A program made the translations under genes and the position numbers. DNA of 64,000 nucleotides from Prostheceraeus crozeri. Its lineage: Eukaryota; Platyhelminthes; Polycladida; Euryleptidae. The notes beneath the pieces were generated by a model. That model was given only the letters and a program-made list of their open reading frames with translations, had not been told where the DNA came from and ran no database searches. Location of the stretch: positions 248,001 through 312,000 of the forward strand of contig CAJQUW010013671.1 in the NCBI GenBank assembly GCA_907163375.1. Reading direction: 5' to 3'. Numbering within the stretch: position 1 is the stretch's first letter; each line of letters begins with the position of its first letter. This document shows, in pieces, positions 20,478 through 29,779 of this stretch.

Positions 20478-22055
20478 TTATTCTCGTGACCTAATATGTA
20501 GGGTCAAAACAGTAACACCACCACAGAACGGTACTACTTCTCCTGCGTCATCATGAATTGATATGTCAATTCTATTGATGAAATTTCGGCTGATTGGTAG
20601 ATACATTGTGTTAAAAAATTCTCGATTGATTAGTTGCTTCCTTACGGATGAGAGAGGAAATGTGCGCAGAAGTGGGGCCTCAATGTCGCCAACCCTTGTA
20701 TATTCAATAATGTTACAATAGACGTATAAGTTACTTATATCACGCTCTAGTGATGGGACTGTATCACCTATTGATGTGCCTTCATAAATAGTTGATTTTG
20801 AGAATCCCAATGTGGTCGTTAACACGCTATCCAGCTTGATAAGAGAGTTCTTCCCTACCTTTAGAATCATGCGTTTCTTATGTGGGTCATAAGAAAAGTG
20901 ATATTCATCTGCATCAAGGTAATCTACACCAAACTCATTTAACTTTGTACACAATTCAGATGGCGTTTTCAAGCTTTCAATGTTCAAATTAACTCTTTTT
21001 ACAAGTTCACTGGAAGTAGACAATTCATCACCCGATATGTCTTCGCTGTATACGTGGATATCCCATGAAGCATTTGTTGATGCTTTGAGTTTAGAAGAGG
21101 ACAATTGAACCTTGAATGTATCATTTAATTCTGTCAACCAAGGTGCGCTTTCAAGGCCCTTAAACATCCCAATCATTTCAGATCCAAATTCAATAACAGC
21201 GGACTCAGACTTTTCCAATGGTGTCTTTTTAGTAAAAACAATAAATTCTGCCTCCGTTTCAACAGTAAATAAAGTTACTTTCTCTTTCTTATATTCACAA
21301 GTCATTAACGTTTCTGGCACTGATCCTTGAAACTTTCTTGCAAAGTCTTCAACACTTCTAATGACCTCAAATTTATTTTTTACTCGGATGCTCCTTTTTT
21401 GTAATGCATACAATGGCACAATTCTACATTTAAAATCAGTGACTTTCCTCTCCGAATTCCACCCACGTCCATTGTACCAATACCTTGATGAGAAAGTTGT
21501 TCTGGAATACCCAAAAGTATGACTCAAATCCTTACCTAATACAAGAAGAACATGCTTCCCTTCCTTCATCAATTTTGTTGACCCCTTTATGACTGGTTTG
21601 TAGAATTTATTCAAAGTCAGCTTGAAGAGATCATTTATTCGTTCAAACATTCTACCGATTTCCTTTTCTGTATCTTGCAAGCTCATTGTGGGAACCTTAG
21701 AATCAAAAGTTGACGTTGCAAATGCCTTTTGAATTTTAATCATGTTTTGGACAGATGGTAAAGATGTTGAAAAAGGATGTAAAGTTAGATGATGAAAAGC
21801 CCATGTACCATGTAGACTATTTTGAAATATGCGAAAGCAATCATCCTTCTCTCGCACTTCTTTATGTAATTCAAAATAGTTGTTCTTTAGCAAACTGATA
21901 TCGTTGTAATAAGTAATTTCAGTTAGAGCAACTTCATGGGGTCCATGCAGAGTAATTGGATTAGCGAATTCAACAGAGTATAGAGATGGTTTGTTACTTG
22001 GGAATATCTTGGGGTTGCTATTGCTTGGAAGAATGATATTGAAGTTAGTAGACAT
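20478..22055 (-). CDS. P1 penton-like / minor capsid candidate
   Basis: About 525 residues from ATG 22055; a non-ATG extension reaches 22082. The N-terminus (FNIILPSNSN, then FPSNKPSLYSVEF and GPHEVALTEI) is the signature of a large protein found in nearly all Polintons, in which a set of beta strands follows a 'LPSNxS' start. A later domain has VGDIEAPLLRTFPL, also conserved in both P2 paralogues. I take it to be the penton-like minor capsid or vertex protein, but that assignment is from family context, not from a motif. Located between core-like gene and integrase. The frame is intact. Confidence 0.65.
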   Translation of the reverse strand: MSTNFNIILPSNSNPKIFPSNKPSLYSVEFANPITLHGPHEVALTEITYYNDISLLKNNYFELHKEVREKDDCFRIFQNSLHGTWAFHHLTLHPFSTSLPSVQNMIKIQKAFATSTFDSKVPTMSLQDTEKEIGRMFERINDLFKLTLNKFYKPVIKGSTKLMKEGKHVLLVLGKDLSHTFGYSRTTFSSRYWYNGRGWNSERKVTDFKCRIVPLYALQKRSIRVKNKFEVIRSVEDFARKFQGSVPETLMTCEYKKEKVTLFTVETEAEFIVFTKKTPLEKSESAVIEFGSEMIGMFKGLESAPWLTELNDTFKVQLSSSKLKASTNASWDIHVYSEDISGDELSTSSELVKRVNLNIESLKTPSELCTKLNEFGVDYLDADEYHFSYDPHKKRMILKVGKNSLIKLDSVLTTTLGFSKSTIYEGTSIGDTVPSLERDISNLYVYCNIIEYTRVGDIEAPLLRTFPLSSVRKQLINREFFNTMYLPISRNFINRIDISIHDDAGEVVPFCGGVTVLTLHIRSRE

Positions 22056-22095
22056 GTTAAAGTCATATATGGAAGAAGTCACATGCTATATTAGC

Positions 22096-23181
22096 TTAAA
22101 AGTTACGAGTGTCTCCCATCTCCACATTTTGTAGATCCTGGTGCGTTATCCAGCTATTGAATGAATCAGGATATCCTTTCCATTTAACTAGATATTTCCG
22201 TTGATTGCCATGACCTTTCCTCCTAATTATTTTATCAATCATATACACCTCTTCACTTCTGTCTACTACTTGCAATTCATAAGAGTAAAATTTTCCTGCA
22301 ATTGGATTGCCATGGTAATCTATTAATTTATACATGGTGGGTCTAAATTTTGTATTTACTTCATCCACAAAAAACTCTTCTTCAGTCCAATTAGGTAGAT
22401 ACCCCTTCTCAAATGTAGACTTAACCTTTGAAATCCGAACTCTATCACCAACATTAATTTTCTTTTCATTGGAAATGTTTTTCGCTTTCTTATCATACAA
22501 TCGAAGCCATACATCCATCGCATTATCTGGGGTAACATCAACTGGTTTCATCTTAATGATTCGATGGTAGCTTTCATTGTAATTCTTAACAAATTTCTGC
22601 AGCTCACCTACCCAAACATGTGTATTTTTTGCAGTGAAATAGCGCCATATTTTTGTCTTCAGTGTGCGATTGAACCTCTCAACCATGGCAGCTTTATAAG
22701 CACTTTTGACACTAAACAATTCCACATTATGACTTTTAAGGAGACTTCGAACATGAGAGTTTTCGAATTCCTTCCCTTGATCGGTCTGTATTCTTTGCGG
22801 AACACGCCCCCATCGAAAATGCTCTGAAAAGCCGCTTCAACGTCTGGTCCTCGTTTAGATTTCAGCGCACGTGCCCAAGCATAGCGAGATAAAATATCTA
22901 TTACGGTTAAGATGTATTTATAGCCATCATTGTACTGTGATATCTGTTGCATGTCAGCCAAGTCCGCTTGCCATTGACTATCTATATTGTTAACAACATA
23001 TTTTCTTGTTGGAAACCGCTTTCTCGCATTTTTGTGAAGTGTAAGTCGGTTGACTCCTCAACCACTTCTTGACTTTCTCTATTCCCACACCTGCTGCACG
23101 AGCTAGAACCTCCGGACGACTGAAACTTGCGGGATGATTTAAGTCGTAATAAATCTTTCTGAGTTTCACTGCTGTACTCAT
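22096..23181 (-). pseudogene. INT: P1 retroviral-type integrase with chromodomain, two frameshifts
   Basis: Start taken at ATG 23181, which lies inside the Cys-rich ORF. The N-terminal part has IYYDLNHPASF and a winged-helix-like stretch. The core carries the first Asp region (ADMQQIS...YILTVIDILSRYAWA) and the Glu in AAMVERFNRTLK. The C-terminus is a chromodomain (YLVKWKGYPDSFNSW). Frame changes near 23040 and near 22805 break the gene; the second lies beside the middle Asp. Integrase inserts the element into host DNA giving 6-bp duplications, as seen for P1. P2 has the intact copy. Confidence 0.88.
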
Positions 23182-23314
23182 CGTCTTTATTCTGATTTGC
23201 ACGCATATTACTCGCACAGCAACTGCTAACACAATTGATATCAACCTCTATGCCCTCTTCTGCTTTACCTTCGAGCGCAGATTTCAAACAGCAGCAAAAT
23301 GTTTGTAACGACAT
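22982..23314 (-). CDS. P1 Cys-rich ORF overlapping the integrase start
   Basis: 110 codons from ATG 23312-23314. The start is Cys-rich (FCCCLKS, then NCVSSCCAS), followed by a polar stretch. The integrase frame is +1 relative to it and has an ATG at 23181 inside the overlap. P2 shows the same arrangement and relative frame (53769-53984). It may be a separate small protein or an N-terminal extension of integrase reached by +1 frameshift or splicing. The portion beyond about 23150 may be non-functional, because it overlaps integrase. Confidence 0.45.
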   Translation of the reverse strand: MSLQTFCCCLKSALEGKAEEGIEVDINCVSSCCASNMRANQNKDDEYSSETQKDLLRLKSSRKFQSSGGSSSCSRCGNRESQEVVEESTDLHFTKMRESGFQQENMLLTI

Positions 23315-23348
23315 GATATGGGAGAGGCAAGGCTTAATTCATATTTGC

Positions 23349-23999
23349 TTAATATTTACTATACTCCTTCGCAACACGCATTGAGCGCCTAGTAGCTCTT
23401 TTTGGCTGCAGATCATCGGGATCTGCAAGCTCTCGCTTGACCGCCATCGTGGGTGTTTTACTCTTTGATCCATCTTGTAAGTGACCCTTATCCAATTCAT
23501 TCACAGTCGGTCCTCCAATAATATTGTGAGGTACATTTTGATCAGATAAAATTTTCTGAAAATATGACCACCCTTGTGGTGCACCTAGTTTTCGCCTTAC
23601 ATCTCTGACAGCATATTGTAGAAGGTCATCTATGTGACTATTTCTAATAACATCACCAGTTGTTTCATCTATTATCTCCCCTCTCTCATTGAACTTCACA
23701 TGTGGATCAATGAAGTCAAATAATCGCTCAGCGCGCACACGATATGGTCGAGGTGTTGACAAGGTTATAAATCGTCGCAACTTGTCACGAATCTGTCGCC
23801 TCTCGTCAATGTTTTCAGCTGCTAACTGCATTCGTCGATAGGGATCCTTAATCTTCTGAATTTCCATATCCTTTTGTGTTAGTTCCTTAAGTTGATTCGT
23901 AATAGGTTGATCTATATTTTTGACTTCCTGTGCACTTTGTAATGTAGTCAATTGTACATACTCCTCTTGAGGAATGACTACCATCTTTGAATACGACAT
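23349..23999 (-). CDS. Conserved Polinton protein of unknown function (P1)
   Basis: 216 residues from ATG 23999, chosen because P2 starts at the equivalent Met; an upstream in-frame ATG exists at 24029. Shared features with the P2 protein: start MVVIPQEEYVQL, a helical middle, a FDFIDPHVKFNERGEI block and GWSYFQKIL near residue 160. The tail is basic. Gene order next to the ATPase is the same in both elements. No enzyme motif is seen; a virion or packaging role is plausible from position only. Confidence 0.7.
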   Translation of the reverse strand: MSYSKMVVIPQEEYVQLTTLQSAQEVKNIDQPITNQLKELTQKDMEIQKIKDPYRRMQLAAENIDERRQIRDKLRRFITLSTPRPYRVRAERLFDFIDPHVKFNERGEIIDETTGDVIRNSHIDDLLQYAVRDVRRKLGAPQGWSYFQKILSDQNVPHNIIGGPTVNELDKGHLQDGSKSKTPTMAVKRELADPDDLQPKRATRRSMRVAKEYSKY

Positions 24000-24038
24000 G
24001 TTTGCAAATAATAAGGCAACAAAGTACATTGCTTAAAA

Positions 24039-24674
24039 CTAACTGTGAACCGAGAAAACTGTCATTGGTTCAGCGGAATTAGGTATGATATTTGTTCGAA
24101 ATCGAAGTCGTTCCGGACATTCCTGGGTTAGATCAATAAATAGATAGCCATGTGGTTTCTTTGTTACATCTTCATATATTTTTGAAAGTACTTTAGGTTG
24201 TTGAGGTAATATCTGTCTACTGAGATGATGTATCTGACTGCTATCTCTTGGATTTTTAAATATTGCCAAATAATGTGTATTCAAACTTCTAGTTCTTTGC
24301 TCTTTCCCTCCATCGAAGATGTTTTGGGTGATGTAGATAATAAAAGCTTCCCTATGATGTGCAGTTTGAATGAACATTTCAGTTACATCCTTTGAAGATT
24401 TGCTTTCTCGTAATAGATCATCTAATACTAGTAAGTCACCTGCTTTGATATCCTCAGTTGATGGCAACCCTTGCTTCACCTCATAACCTTTCTGGCGAAG
24501 TGCAGAATGTAGTTGTGGTTGAAATATTCCATAATACCATTTGACTCTTTTAATTTCCTTGTTAAACATTTCATTTCTATATTGTAGCAATTCAGTTACA
24601 AATGTAGTTTTACCGGACTGACTTGGTCCAGCGACACACATTGTGCGATCAGTGAATAGACGAAAATCTGTCAT
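24039..24674 (-). CDS. ATP: P1 DNA-packaging ATPase (FtsK/HerA-type)
   Basis: 211 residues. Walker A is GPSQSGKT (about residues 16-23), Walker B is LLVLDDLL (about 81-88), and a later ITQN motif could be sensor I. This is the Polinton/PRD1-adenovirus-lineage packaging ATPase that pumps genome into the capsid. The frame is intact and ends with the natural C-terminus containing GYLFIDLTQECPE, which is cut off by a stop in the P2 copy. Confidence 0.9.
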   Translation of the reverse strand: MTDFRLFTDRTMCVAGPSQSGKTTFVTELLQYRNEMFNKEIKRVKWYYGIFQPQLHSALRQKGYEVKQGLPSTEDIKAGDLLVLDDLLRESKSSKDVTEMFIQTAHHREAFIIYITQNIFDGGKEQRTRSLNTHYLAIFKNPRDSSQIHHLSRQILPQQPKVLSKIYEDVTKKPHGYLFIDLTQECPERLRFRTNIIPNSAEPMTVFSVHS

Positions 24675-24816
24675 CTTATAATTCCATTAACATTAAACTC
24701 ATCATCCCGCTAATTTTGCTTAGAACAACAAAAACAGACACATGTTCCAGATCAAGTTTATTTACATTCAGAATAGAAACTTTCAAGTTACATTTACAAA
24801 TTATAACATTTACAAA

Positions 24817-25559
24817 TTAAAACATTTGTGTTTCCTCATCACAATTAGGATTATAGAAAGTTTTCAAGTCAGCATCTTGGCGCTTCAACTTCAATTTAGG
24901 ATTCCCATCTTTAGATTTCCGCCCTCGCTTTTTACTCTCTTCCTTCCCATCACTTGAAGCAGTCTTATCAATGTTAATTAAACATTTATCAATTGGTAGT
25001 GGTTCATAGACTAGTTGAAGAACCTTCATTTGTAAAGATGCGACTTTACCAGTCGAACCATGTGAACCAATATAAAGTCCGGTAACGTGCACTAAGCCCA
25101 TATAGATGAGTTTGAGATCCGTTTGAGATCCTCACATTCCATCGCGTTTGTAAAGAGATCGAATGCTTGAAAATGATCCGATAGTTTTAAAAACAGTGTA
25201 TCGAATTCCGGCAATTCCTTATAACCAACTCCTTCCTCTAATGCCTTTCTCCAATGAGTGGGAGCACTTTCAGGCAGCTCAATACATTCTTTCGCGAAAG
25301 AGTCAATAGTTTTAAGAATCACCTGTTGCCATTTTGGAAAAGTCACTCGCATTTGTCTCATATTGCTATACCCTGATGTAGACATACCATTACTGTGGAA
25401 GAATGGAACTTGAAGATAAAAGCCATCATCACCATAATTCAAGGTTTGAAAGTAGAACGTATTTCCAATCCCTTGCACCTTTCGTGTCGGACGAAGCTTC
25501 AAGAGATCTTGCTCAAAAGCGTCACCTTCCTCTCTGATTGTATACATTTTCTGAGTCAT
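24817..25559 (-). pseudogene. P1 putative nucleic-acid-binding protein, broken by an 11-bp duplication
   Basis: Two frames (25092-25559, 155 codons; 24817-25101, 94 codons) are parts of one gene. The 11-mer GTTTGAGATCC occurs twice in tandem at 25110-25120 and 25121-25131, which shifts the frame. The N-terminal half has beta/helix content with a WRKALEEG segment. The C-terminal half has a strand-rich VTGLYIGSHG segment and then a Lys/Arg-rich tail (KKRGRKSKDG). P2 57388-58055 shares the NGLYYGRH/VTGLYIGSH segment and the basic tail. An OB-fold single-stranded DNA-binding role is a guess. A minus-strand TATA box lies upstream at 25645. Confidence 0.65.
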
Positions 25560-25644
25560 GTTTCAACAAGTACTAATTCGGAGCTTTCAACCAGCGCAAA
25601 TGAATTGTCACTTGAAAGTGGTAAAATATCATTAAAGCGTCTTC

Positions 25645-25654
25645 CTTATATACA
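25645..25654 (-). promoter_or_regulatory. TATA box for the 25559 gene
   Basis: The minus strand reads GTATATAAGG, about 86 bp upstream of the ATG at 25559. Confidence 0.5.
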
Positions 25655-25710
25655 CCTATATATGACTCATCAATCAAAGTGATGACGTGTCACTTTATGA
25701 TTCGCTAACC

Positions 25711-26103
25711 TTATATTAACATTGCAGCAGTTGCTGCAATCCTTCCAAGCGGACTATTGATTACACCATTAATACTGTTTCCAATATCATTTAACATACT
25801 TAGAAACCCACCACCACCGCGCTGAATTAAGTTTTGCCTTTTCTTATCACTACTCCTTGGATTTGAAAACTTTTTTATGCTATTCAAAGAGCCAGCATTC
25901 AACAGAGGCTTGTAAATAGGTAGACATTTGTGTATTGCAAAAGCTAAATCACGAATGAAATCATCACTTGAATTTTGAATCAATTTACACTTCTTCTTAT
26001 TATCATGTATCCTGTTTAACTTTCGCAACACTTTTTTAAACTGACTTGAAGGTTTGAAGGACCGTTTCGATTGACGAGAAGATGCCTTCCGTTTTACAGA
26101 CAT
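25711..26103 (-). CDS. P1 small basic protein with Gly/hydrophobic tail
   Basis: 130 residues. It starts with a Lys/Arg/Ser-rich segment (KRKASSRQSKRS), has a central helical region and an 'IQRGGGGFLSML' motif, and ends in a small hydrophobic stretch. P2 55324-55680 (118 residues) has the same plan with 'TQKGGFLSAIL'. Such proteins are common in Polintons next to the ATPase. The basic head plus membrane-active-looking tail recalls adenovirus pVI/pX-type minor virion proteins, but I cannot assign it. Confidence 0.6.
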   Translation of the reverse strand: MSVKRKASSRQSKRSFKPSSQFKKVLRKLNRIHDNKKKCKLIQNSSDDFIRDLAFAIHKCLPIYKPLLNAGSLNSIKKFSNPRSSDKKRQNLIQRGGGGFLSMLNDIGNSINGVINSPLGRIAATAAMLI

Positions 26104-26231
26104 TTTTATTCTAATATGGAAATAGATAATACAATTACAATTTTTGCTTAGTACTTACAACATTATATACAAAAGTTTACAAGCATTCACACAGAGTTTG
26201 TTGCTGGTACTTATAAAATTACATAAAACAC

Positions 26232-26855
26232 TTAACAAGTTGTAGAGGGAAACTGATATACACTCACATCGGCTAGAGTCTGATTTGTAGCAGTTATGAG
26301 CTGCTCAATGTCTTTCATTAGATGTTTTGAAATTGGACAGCACATACAGCAGGGCTTTGAATGGAAAGTCTTTAAAATATTGGCATAGTATGCCCGCAAA
26401 CTGATTACCTCAGAATGTCCTTGAGCAGCCACATTGATGCTTACTGATGGCGGTCCACTGAACAAGTCCAGTTTGCATTTGTCACCCTTCTCGTCATAGT
26501 AGCTGGAGGTGATAATGTCATGGAGACATGTGTTGAGTTTCCGTTGGATACTGGTGCACCAACAGCGAGAGTATTCCGGTACAATCTCCGTTTGAGCTAG
26601 TGGGCGAAATACTTCATTGAGCCAAAATCTTGCAACTCGTGTAAGAGCGTTGTTCACGACTCTCATTAGCATTCTCTGCACCACAACGTCCTCTCCGCAG
26701 CGGAAATACTTCACTATTTCCTCCATCAGATCCACCAAATCCGCTTTATAGCCAGTTATATTCACGGCAGAATAAAATATATTGCCAGTGAAGAGTTGAC
26801 TTCGGTAAATTATTGAAATGGGAATGTTGGTAGTGAACGACATGCTGATTGACAT
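26232..26855 (-). CDS. P1 unknown protein, Cys-containing
   Basis: 207 residues from ATG 26855 (an in-frame Met at residue 5 is also possible), with a minus-strand TATA box at about 26903-26911. Mostly helical, with an IVKYFRCGEDVVVQRMLMRV segment and a KPCCMCCPISK cluster near residue 175. I do not recognise it. It occupies roughly the place of the P2 protein that resembles the PolB N-terminal domain (56058-56468), and may be a distant counterpart. Confidence 0.55.
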   Translation of the reverse strand: MSISMSFTTNIPISIIYRSQLFTGNIFYSAVNITGYKADLVDLMEEIVKYFRCGEDVVVQRMLMRVVNNALTRVARFWLNEVFRPLAQTEIVPEYSRCWCTSIQRKLNTCLHDIITSSYYDEKGDKCKLDLFSGPPSVSINVAAQGHSEVISLRAYYANILKTFHSKPCCMCCPISKHLMKDIEQLITATNQTLADVSVYQFPSTTC

Positions 26856-26902
26856 TGTATTAGCCTCAAATTATGCTTGAAATAGAACGGTACAATGTCC
26901 TC

Positions 26903-26911
26903 CTTATATAG
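26903..26911 (-). promoter_or_regulatory. TATA box for the 26855 gene
   Basis: The minus strand reads TATATAAGG about 50 bp before the ATG. Confidence 0.5.
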
Positions 26912-26965
26912 AAAAGTCACACAAAGACACAATAGTGACCAATCACAGACCTGCATGATGACTCA

Positions 26966-27478
26966 TCATGCACGATATACAGTGACTGTTGAAGATATTT
27001 CTTCATCACAAAGGGGACAAGATGAAGTTTCAAGGGGTACATAACATGTACAACACATAACGCAATGAGAACATGGCAAAAAGAGAAGGGATCGTTCCTG
27101 TTTAAAACATTTAACGCATTTCCGTTCACATAATAATTTAAATGTCTCTTGTTCTAATTTCCTTCTGAAGTCACTTTTATTGGGAGAACTTTTTATTAAA
27201 ACACTGTCAGATGTCTCCTTCTTTCCATATCGTTCCAATTTGATCCTCCTAATTTCACTATCATTGCAGTGTAGCATGGAGAAATCCTCTATCCACCTAC
27301 GATCCAAATTGTGATTCATGTCATGCTCATCTAGATCCATTAGTCGATCAACTAAATCACCAGCGTTGATATTTTCACTGAGATTTGTTACAGTTTCTAT
27401 GGCTTTGAACGAATATCCAAGGTCTCTTGCGACAACCCACGACGTTGGGATACTAGTCATCATTATGTATGTCATCAA
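26966..27478 (-). CDS. P1 C-terminal RING protein (IAP-type RING)
   Basis: 170 residues. The last ~50 form a RING finger: CVKC, then LPCSHCVMCCTC (Cys-x-His-x3-Cys-x2-Cys) and CPLC, ending shortly after in VTVYRA. The placement at the extreme C-terminus and the spacing resemble the RING of inhibitor-of-apoptosis proteins. No BIR domain is present in the N-terminal 115 residues, which are mostly helical. Probable E3 ubiquitin ligase acting on host proteins, perhaps in cell-death control; this is inference. It is the outermost leftward gene, beside the right TIR, with a TATA-like sequence at 27491-27499. Confidence 0.75.
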   Translation of the reverse strand: MMTYIMMTSIPTSWVVARDLGYSFKAIETVTNLSENINAGDLVDRLMDLDEHDMNHNLDRRWIEDFSMLHCNDSEIRRIKLERYGKKETSDSVLIKSSPNKSDFRRKLEQETFKLLCERKCVKCFKQERSLLFLPCSHCVMCCTCYVPLETSSCPLCDEEISSTVTVYRA

Positions 27479-27490
27479 AAAACTAACTCA

Positions 27491-27499
27491 TATTTATAG
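27491..27499 (-). promoter_or_regulatory. TATA-like box for the RING gene
   Basis: The minus strand reads CTATAAATA, 13-21 bp before the first ATG. This is close, so either the leader is very short or a downstream ATG is used. Confidence 0.4.
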
Positions 27500-27559
27500 C
27501 ATAGTTTGTCTACGTAAAAGGAAAATCAATGCGTCATCTTGATTACAATGGTTGCAATA

Positions 27560-27937
27560 GTCACAATAGTCGCAATTGGGCAAACCCATTCACAATCAAA
27601 CAACGGACGTCTATTGGTACGTACCCAAGTGCTCAGAACCAAACCACACAAGTTCGATCATAGACGTTTCGAAACACAGTGTACTCAACTGAGTGTACCA
27701 AACACATGTACCTATCCAGTAAAACAGATCTCATACAAGTTCCTATTCATAACACCGAATTATACATGTACCTATCCATGTGCCTATCGATAACTAAATT
27801 ATACATGTACCTATCCATGTACCTATCGATAACTAAATTATACATGTACCTATCCATGTTCCTATTGATAACACTAAATTTTACATGTACCTATCCATGT
27901 ACCTATCCGTCGCAAGTAGGGCACAGTTTTCACTACT
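27560..27937 (-). repeat. P1 right terminal inverted repeat
   Basis: 378 bp complementary to 7231-7620, with slightly fewer GGTACATGTATAATT subrepeats. The outer 35 bases match the left tip exactly. Confidence 0.92.
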
Positions 27938-27943
27938 TGGGAA

Positions 27944-28371
27944 GGATAGATCTCACAGACCAAGTTATTCGTCAATACAACTGCGCTCGCAAATCGCATG
28001 CCTGGTACAAGAAGATCGGCCTGAATTGCATTCTTCGGCTACTTTTCAATTCATGGGCTGTATACAGAAAAGAGAAAGAAAGCAACGTTAGTTTCTTTGA
28101 CTTCCTAAGGGATGCCATACGAGTCTTGACAGATTTGCAATCAGCACCAAAGGGAGCCAGAAGAAAAAGACGACCATCAGAGGAGCAGCGCACGACTACA
28201 CATGTGCAAAAAAGAATCCCATTCACAACTGGCAAGAAAAATCCATTGAAGCGTTGCCGTGTCTGTTTCAGCAACGGAATCAGAAGAGAATCACGATACA
28301 TCTGTGATTCGTGCCCTGACAAGCCTGGGCTTTGCCTGGGTGACTGTTTCAATAAGTTTAAACATGACTAA
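27944..28371 (+). pseudogene. piggyBac transposase, 3' part
   Basis: The frame resumes after the P1 target duplication with RIDLTDQ, which contains the third catalytic Asp. It continues to the C-terminal Cys-rich zinc domain (CRVC, CDSC, CLGDCF) and TAA at 28369. P1 therefore inserted just before the third catalytic Asp. Confidence 0.92.
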
Positions 28372-28625
28372 TGTCCCACCAAGTGAAAATTTGATGGTTT
28401 TTGTATTTTTAAAAAAATATAAATTTTTTGGATAATTTCGACTGTTTTTGCATGTTTTCTGATGTTAGGGGACTATTCGATCTATTTGGCATCTTATTTA
28501 GTGTTGGTTGGGGTCAGGACAACACTTTTTGGTCGAGTAAACAGCATTTGAAAAATCCCGAAATTTTAGGATTTTTACAGGCAGCTAGGGGAGGAAGCCA
28601 TAGATGCGAAACAGGATCGAAAGGG
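28372..28625. other. piggyBac 3' non-coding region
   Basis: AT-rich 3' UTR and right end. A 112-codon ORF at 28428-28766 crosses the TTAA boundary into PLE sequence and is not a gene. Confidence 0.6.
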
Positions 28626-29030
28626 TTAAAAAGGAGTTCTGATGTTAGCCTTCGTCATGTTTTTGAATCCGCTTTTATTAGTTCTGACCCTAATTGTATG
28701 AATTTTAATTCCGGTTTTTCTTTCGTTGATCCTCTCACCTCAATCACAGTTTTGTCGTCTATTTAATTTGCACCTTATTCTTAGTTCTGTGGTTGTCTGG
28801 CTAATTCTATTTCTAAGTTTCGTTCTCCCTTATCTCTATGCCCTCATGTGCGTCTGTTTTTCACTTTTGTATGCGACCTTGAATTTTGAATTTTTGTATG
28901 TTACAGTGTCAACACAATCACGTTTCACATCCAGTTTGTCTTGATAATGGTCGCAGTGCGGTCGACCGAAACGCGTCGATAATAAACATTCTTATTATAA
29001 AGTGTGGTTTTCCTGCATCATCGTAAGAAA
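28626..29030 (+). repeat. Penelope-like 3' tail, right inverted arm
   Basis: It continues the arm begun at 5368. The first ~140 bp encode the end of a PLE endonuclease domain (FVDPLTSITVLSS is the terminus), followed by a 3' region that mirrors 4858-5160. It ends in GGTCGACCGAAACGCGTCG and an AT-rich stretch. Confidence 0.7.
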
Positions 29031-29069
29031 CGAAAATTACCCGAAAAGACAGAAGTGAAATTAAAAGAA

Positions 29070-29640
29070 AAAATGACATTAAAACTTCCAAGCATCACCT
29101 AGAGAGTGCTTCACTTTATTGCAGGAACCAAGCTTATGAGTCCAGAAGGATTCTTTCACTATCCGCTTGTTCCATACTGGCTCTCTGTCGATGATGGTCA
29201 TACTATCCAAGAGATGGGATGTTGTGTCGACATTGAATGCTGCGCTACCTCAGAACGCAGCACGTCCATTTCGCGGATTGACCGCAAATGCTCCTTTTTC
29301 CGCTGCTCAATTGGTCGCTGAATTTCGCCCACGTATCTCCATCCGCAGCTTTCCTCATCGCAACTGATCTGGTAGACGGAGCCCAAGACCTTAGCAGGCT
29401 CAGGTCTCTTGTTCATTAGTTGGGATCGCAAAGTGGAAACAGGTCTCATCGCCACATCTACATTGATGTCACTGAGTATTGACGCCAATTTTTCGGAGAC
29501 ACCCTTCACATACGGCAGTGTAGCTCTCGATACTCCTTTAATTGAAGATGAGTCGGAACTCTTGCCAGAGCCCAAGTGCCACCAGCGTTCAATCTCCTTT
29601 TTAGAATAGCCGTTCATTTTAAGAGGACCAATGACATGTT
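29070..29640 (-). pseudogene. Penelope-like GIY-YIG endonuclease fragment
   Basis: 139 open codons on the minus strand (29198-29617), then continuation in another frame to about 29070. It carries the GIY-YIG-type pattern: VYQISC, WRYVGE, then RPIEQRKKEHL and HSMSTQHP. After the frame change comes VKESFWTHKLG, the usual end of PLE endonuclease domains. The reverse transcriptase part is absent, so this is a 5'-truncated, frameshifted copy, as expected for retrotransposition. A different copy from the inverted arms. Confidence 0.75.
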
Positions 29641-29779
29641 GTTTTTCAGCATATCTGAATTCTAATACTGTCCCTCTGTCTATGAAATTTCCTTGAAAAT
29701 AAACCTAATTTCCTTTTCACTTAAATGTTTTAAGATCTCATCTGAGAATTTTCAGTGTTTGTAATGAGTATGTAATAAG

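Larger units (their letters stand above)
7231..27937. mobile_element. Polinton/Maverick element P1 (endogenous adinto-like virus)
   Basis: It starts AGTAGTGAAAACTG and ends with the complement, with the 6-bp target duplication TGGGAA at 7225-7230 and 27938-27943. It carries protein-primed PolB, retroviral-type integrase, adenain-type protease, packaging ATPase and jelly-roll capsid genes, the defining Polinton set. Rightward genes fill the left half and leftward genes the right half, meeting near 18.1 kb. Breaks in polB, capsid, core-like, integrase and one further gene show an old, immobile copy. Confidence 0.96.
5422..28625 (+). mobile_element. piggyBac-superfamily element, itself interrupted by P1
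   Basis: The ends are CCCTTTCGATCCT and its complement AGGATCGAAAGGG (13-bp inverted repeats), flanked by TTAA on each side (5418-5421 and 28626-28629). That is the piggyBac signature. Without the 20.7-kb Polinton and one duplicated 6-mer the element would be ~2.5 kb, the usual size. Its transposase also has a frameshift and a nonsense codon. Confidence 0.93.

Noticed and set aside
27679-27930. ORF with repeated MYLSMYLSI units at both P1 ends
   Set aside because: It is a translation of the TIR subrepeats and merges by chance with the piggyBac fragment.
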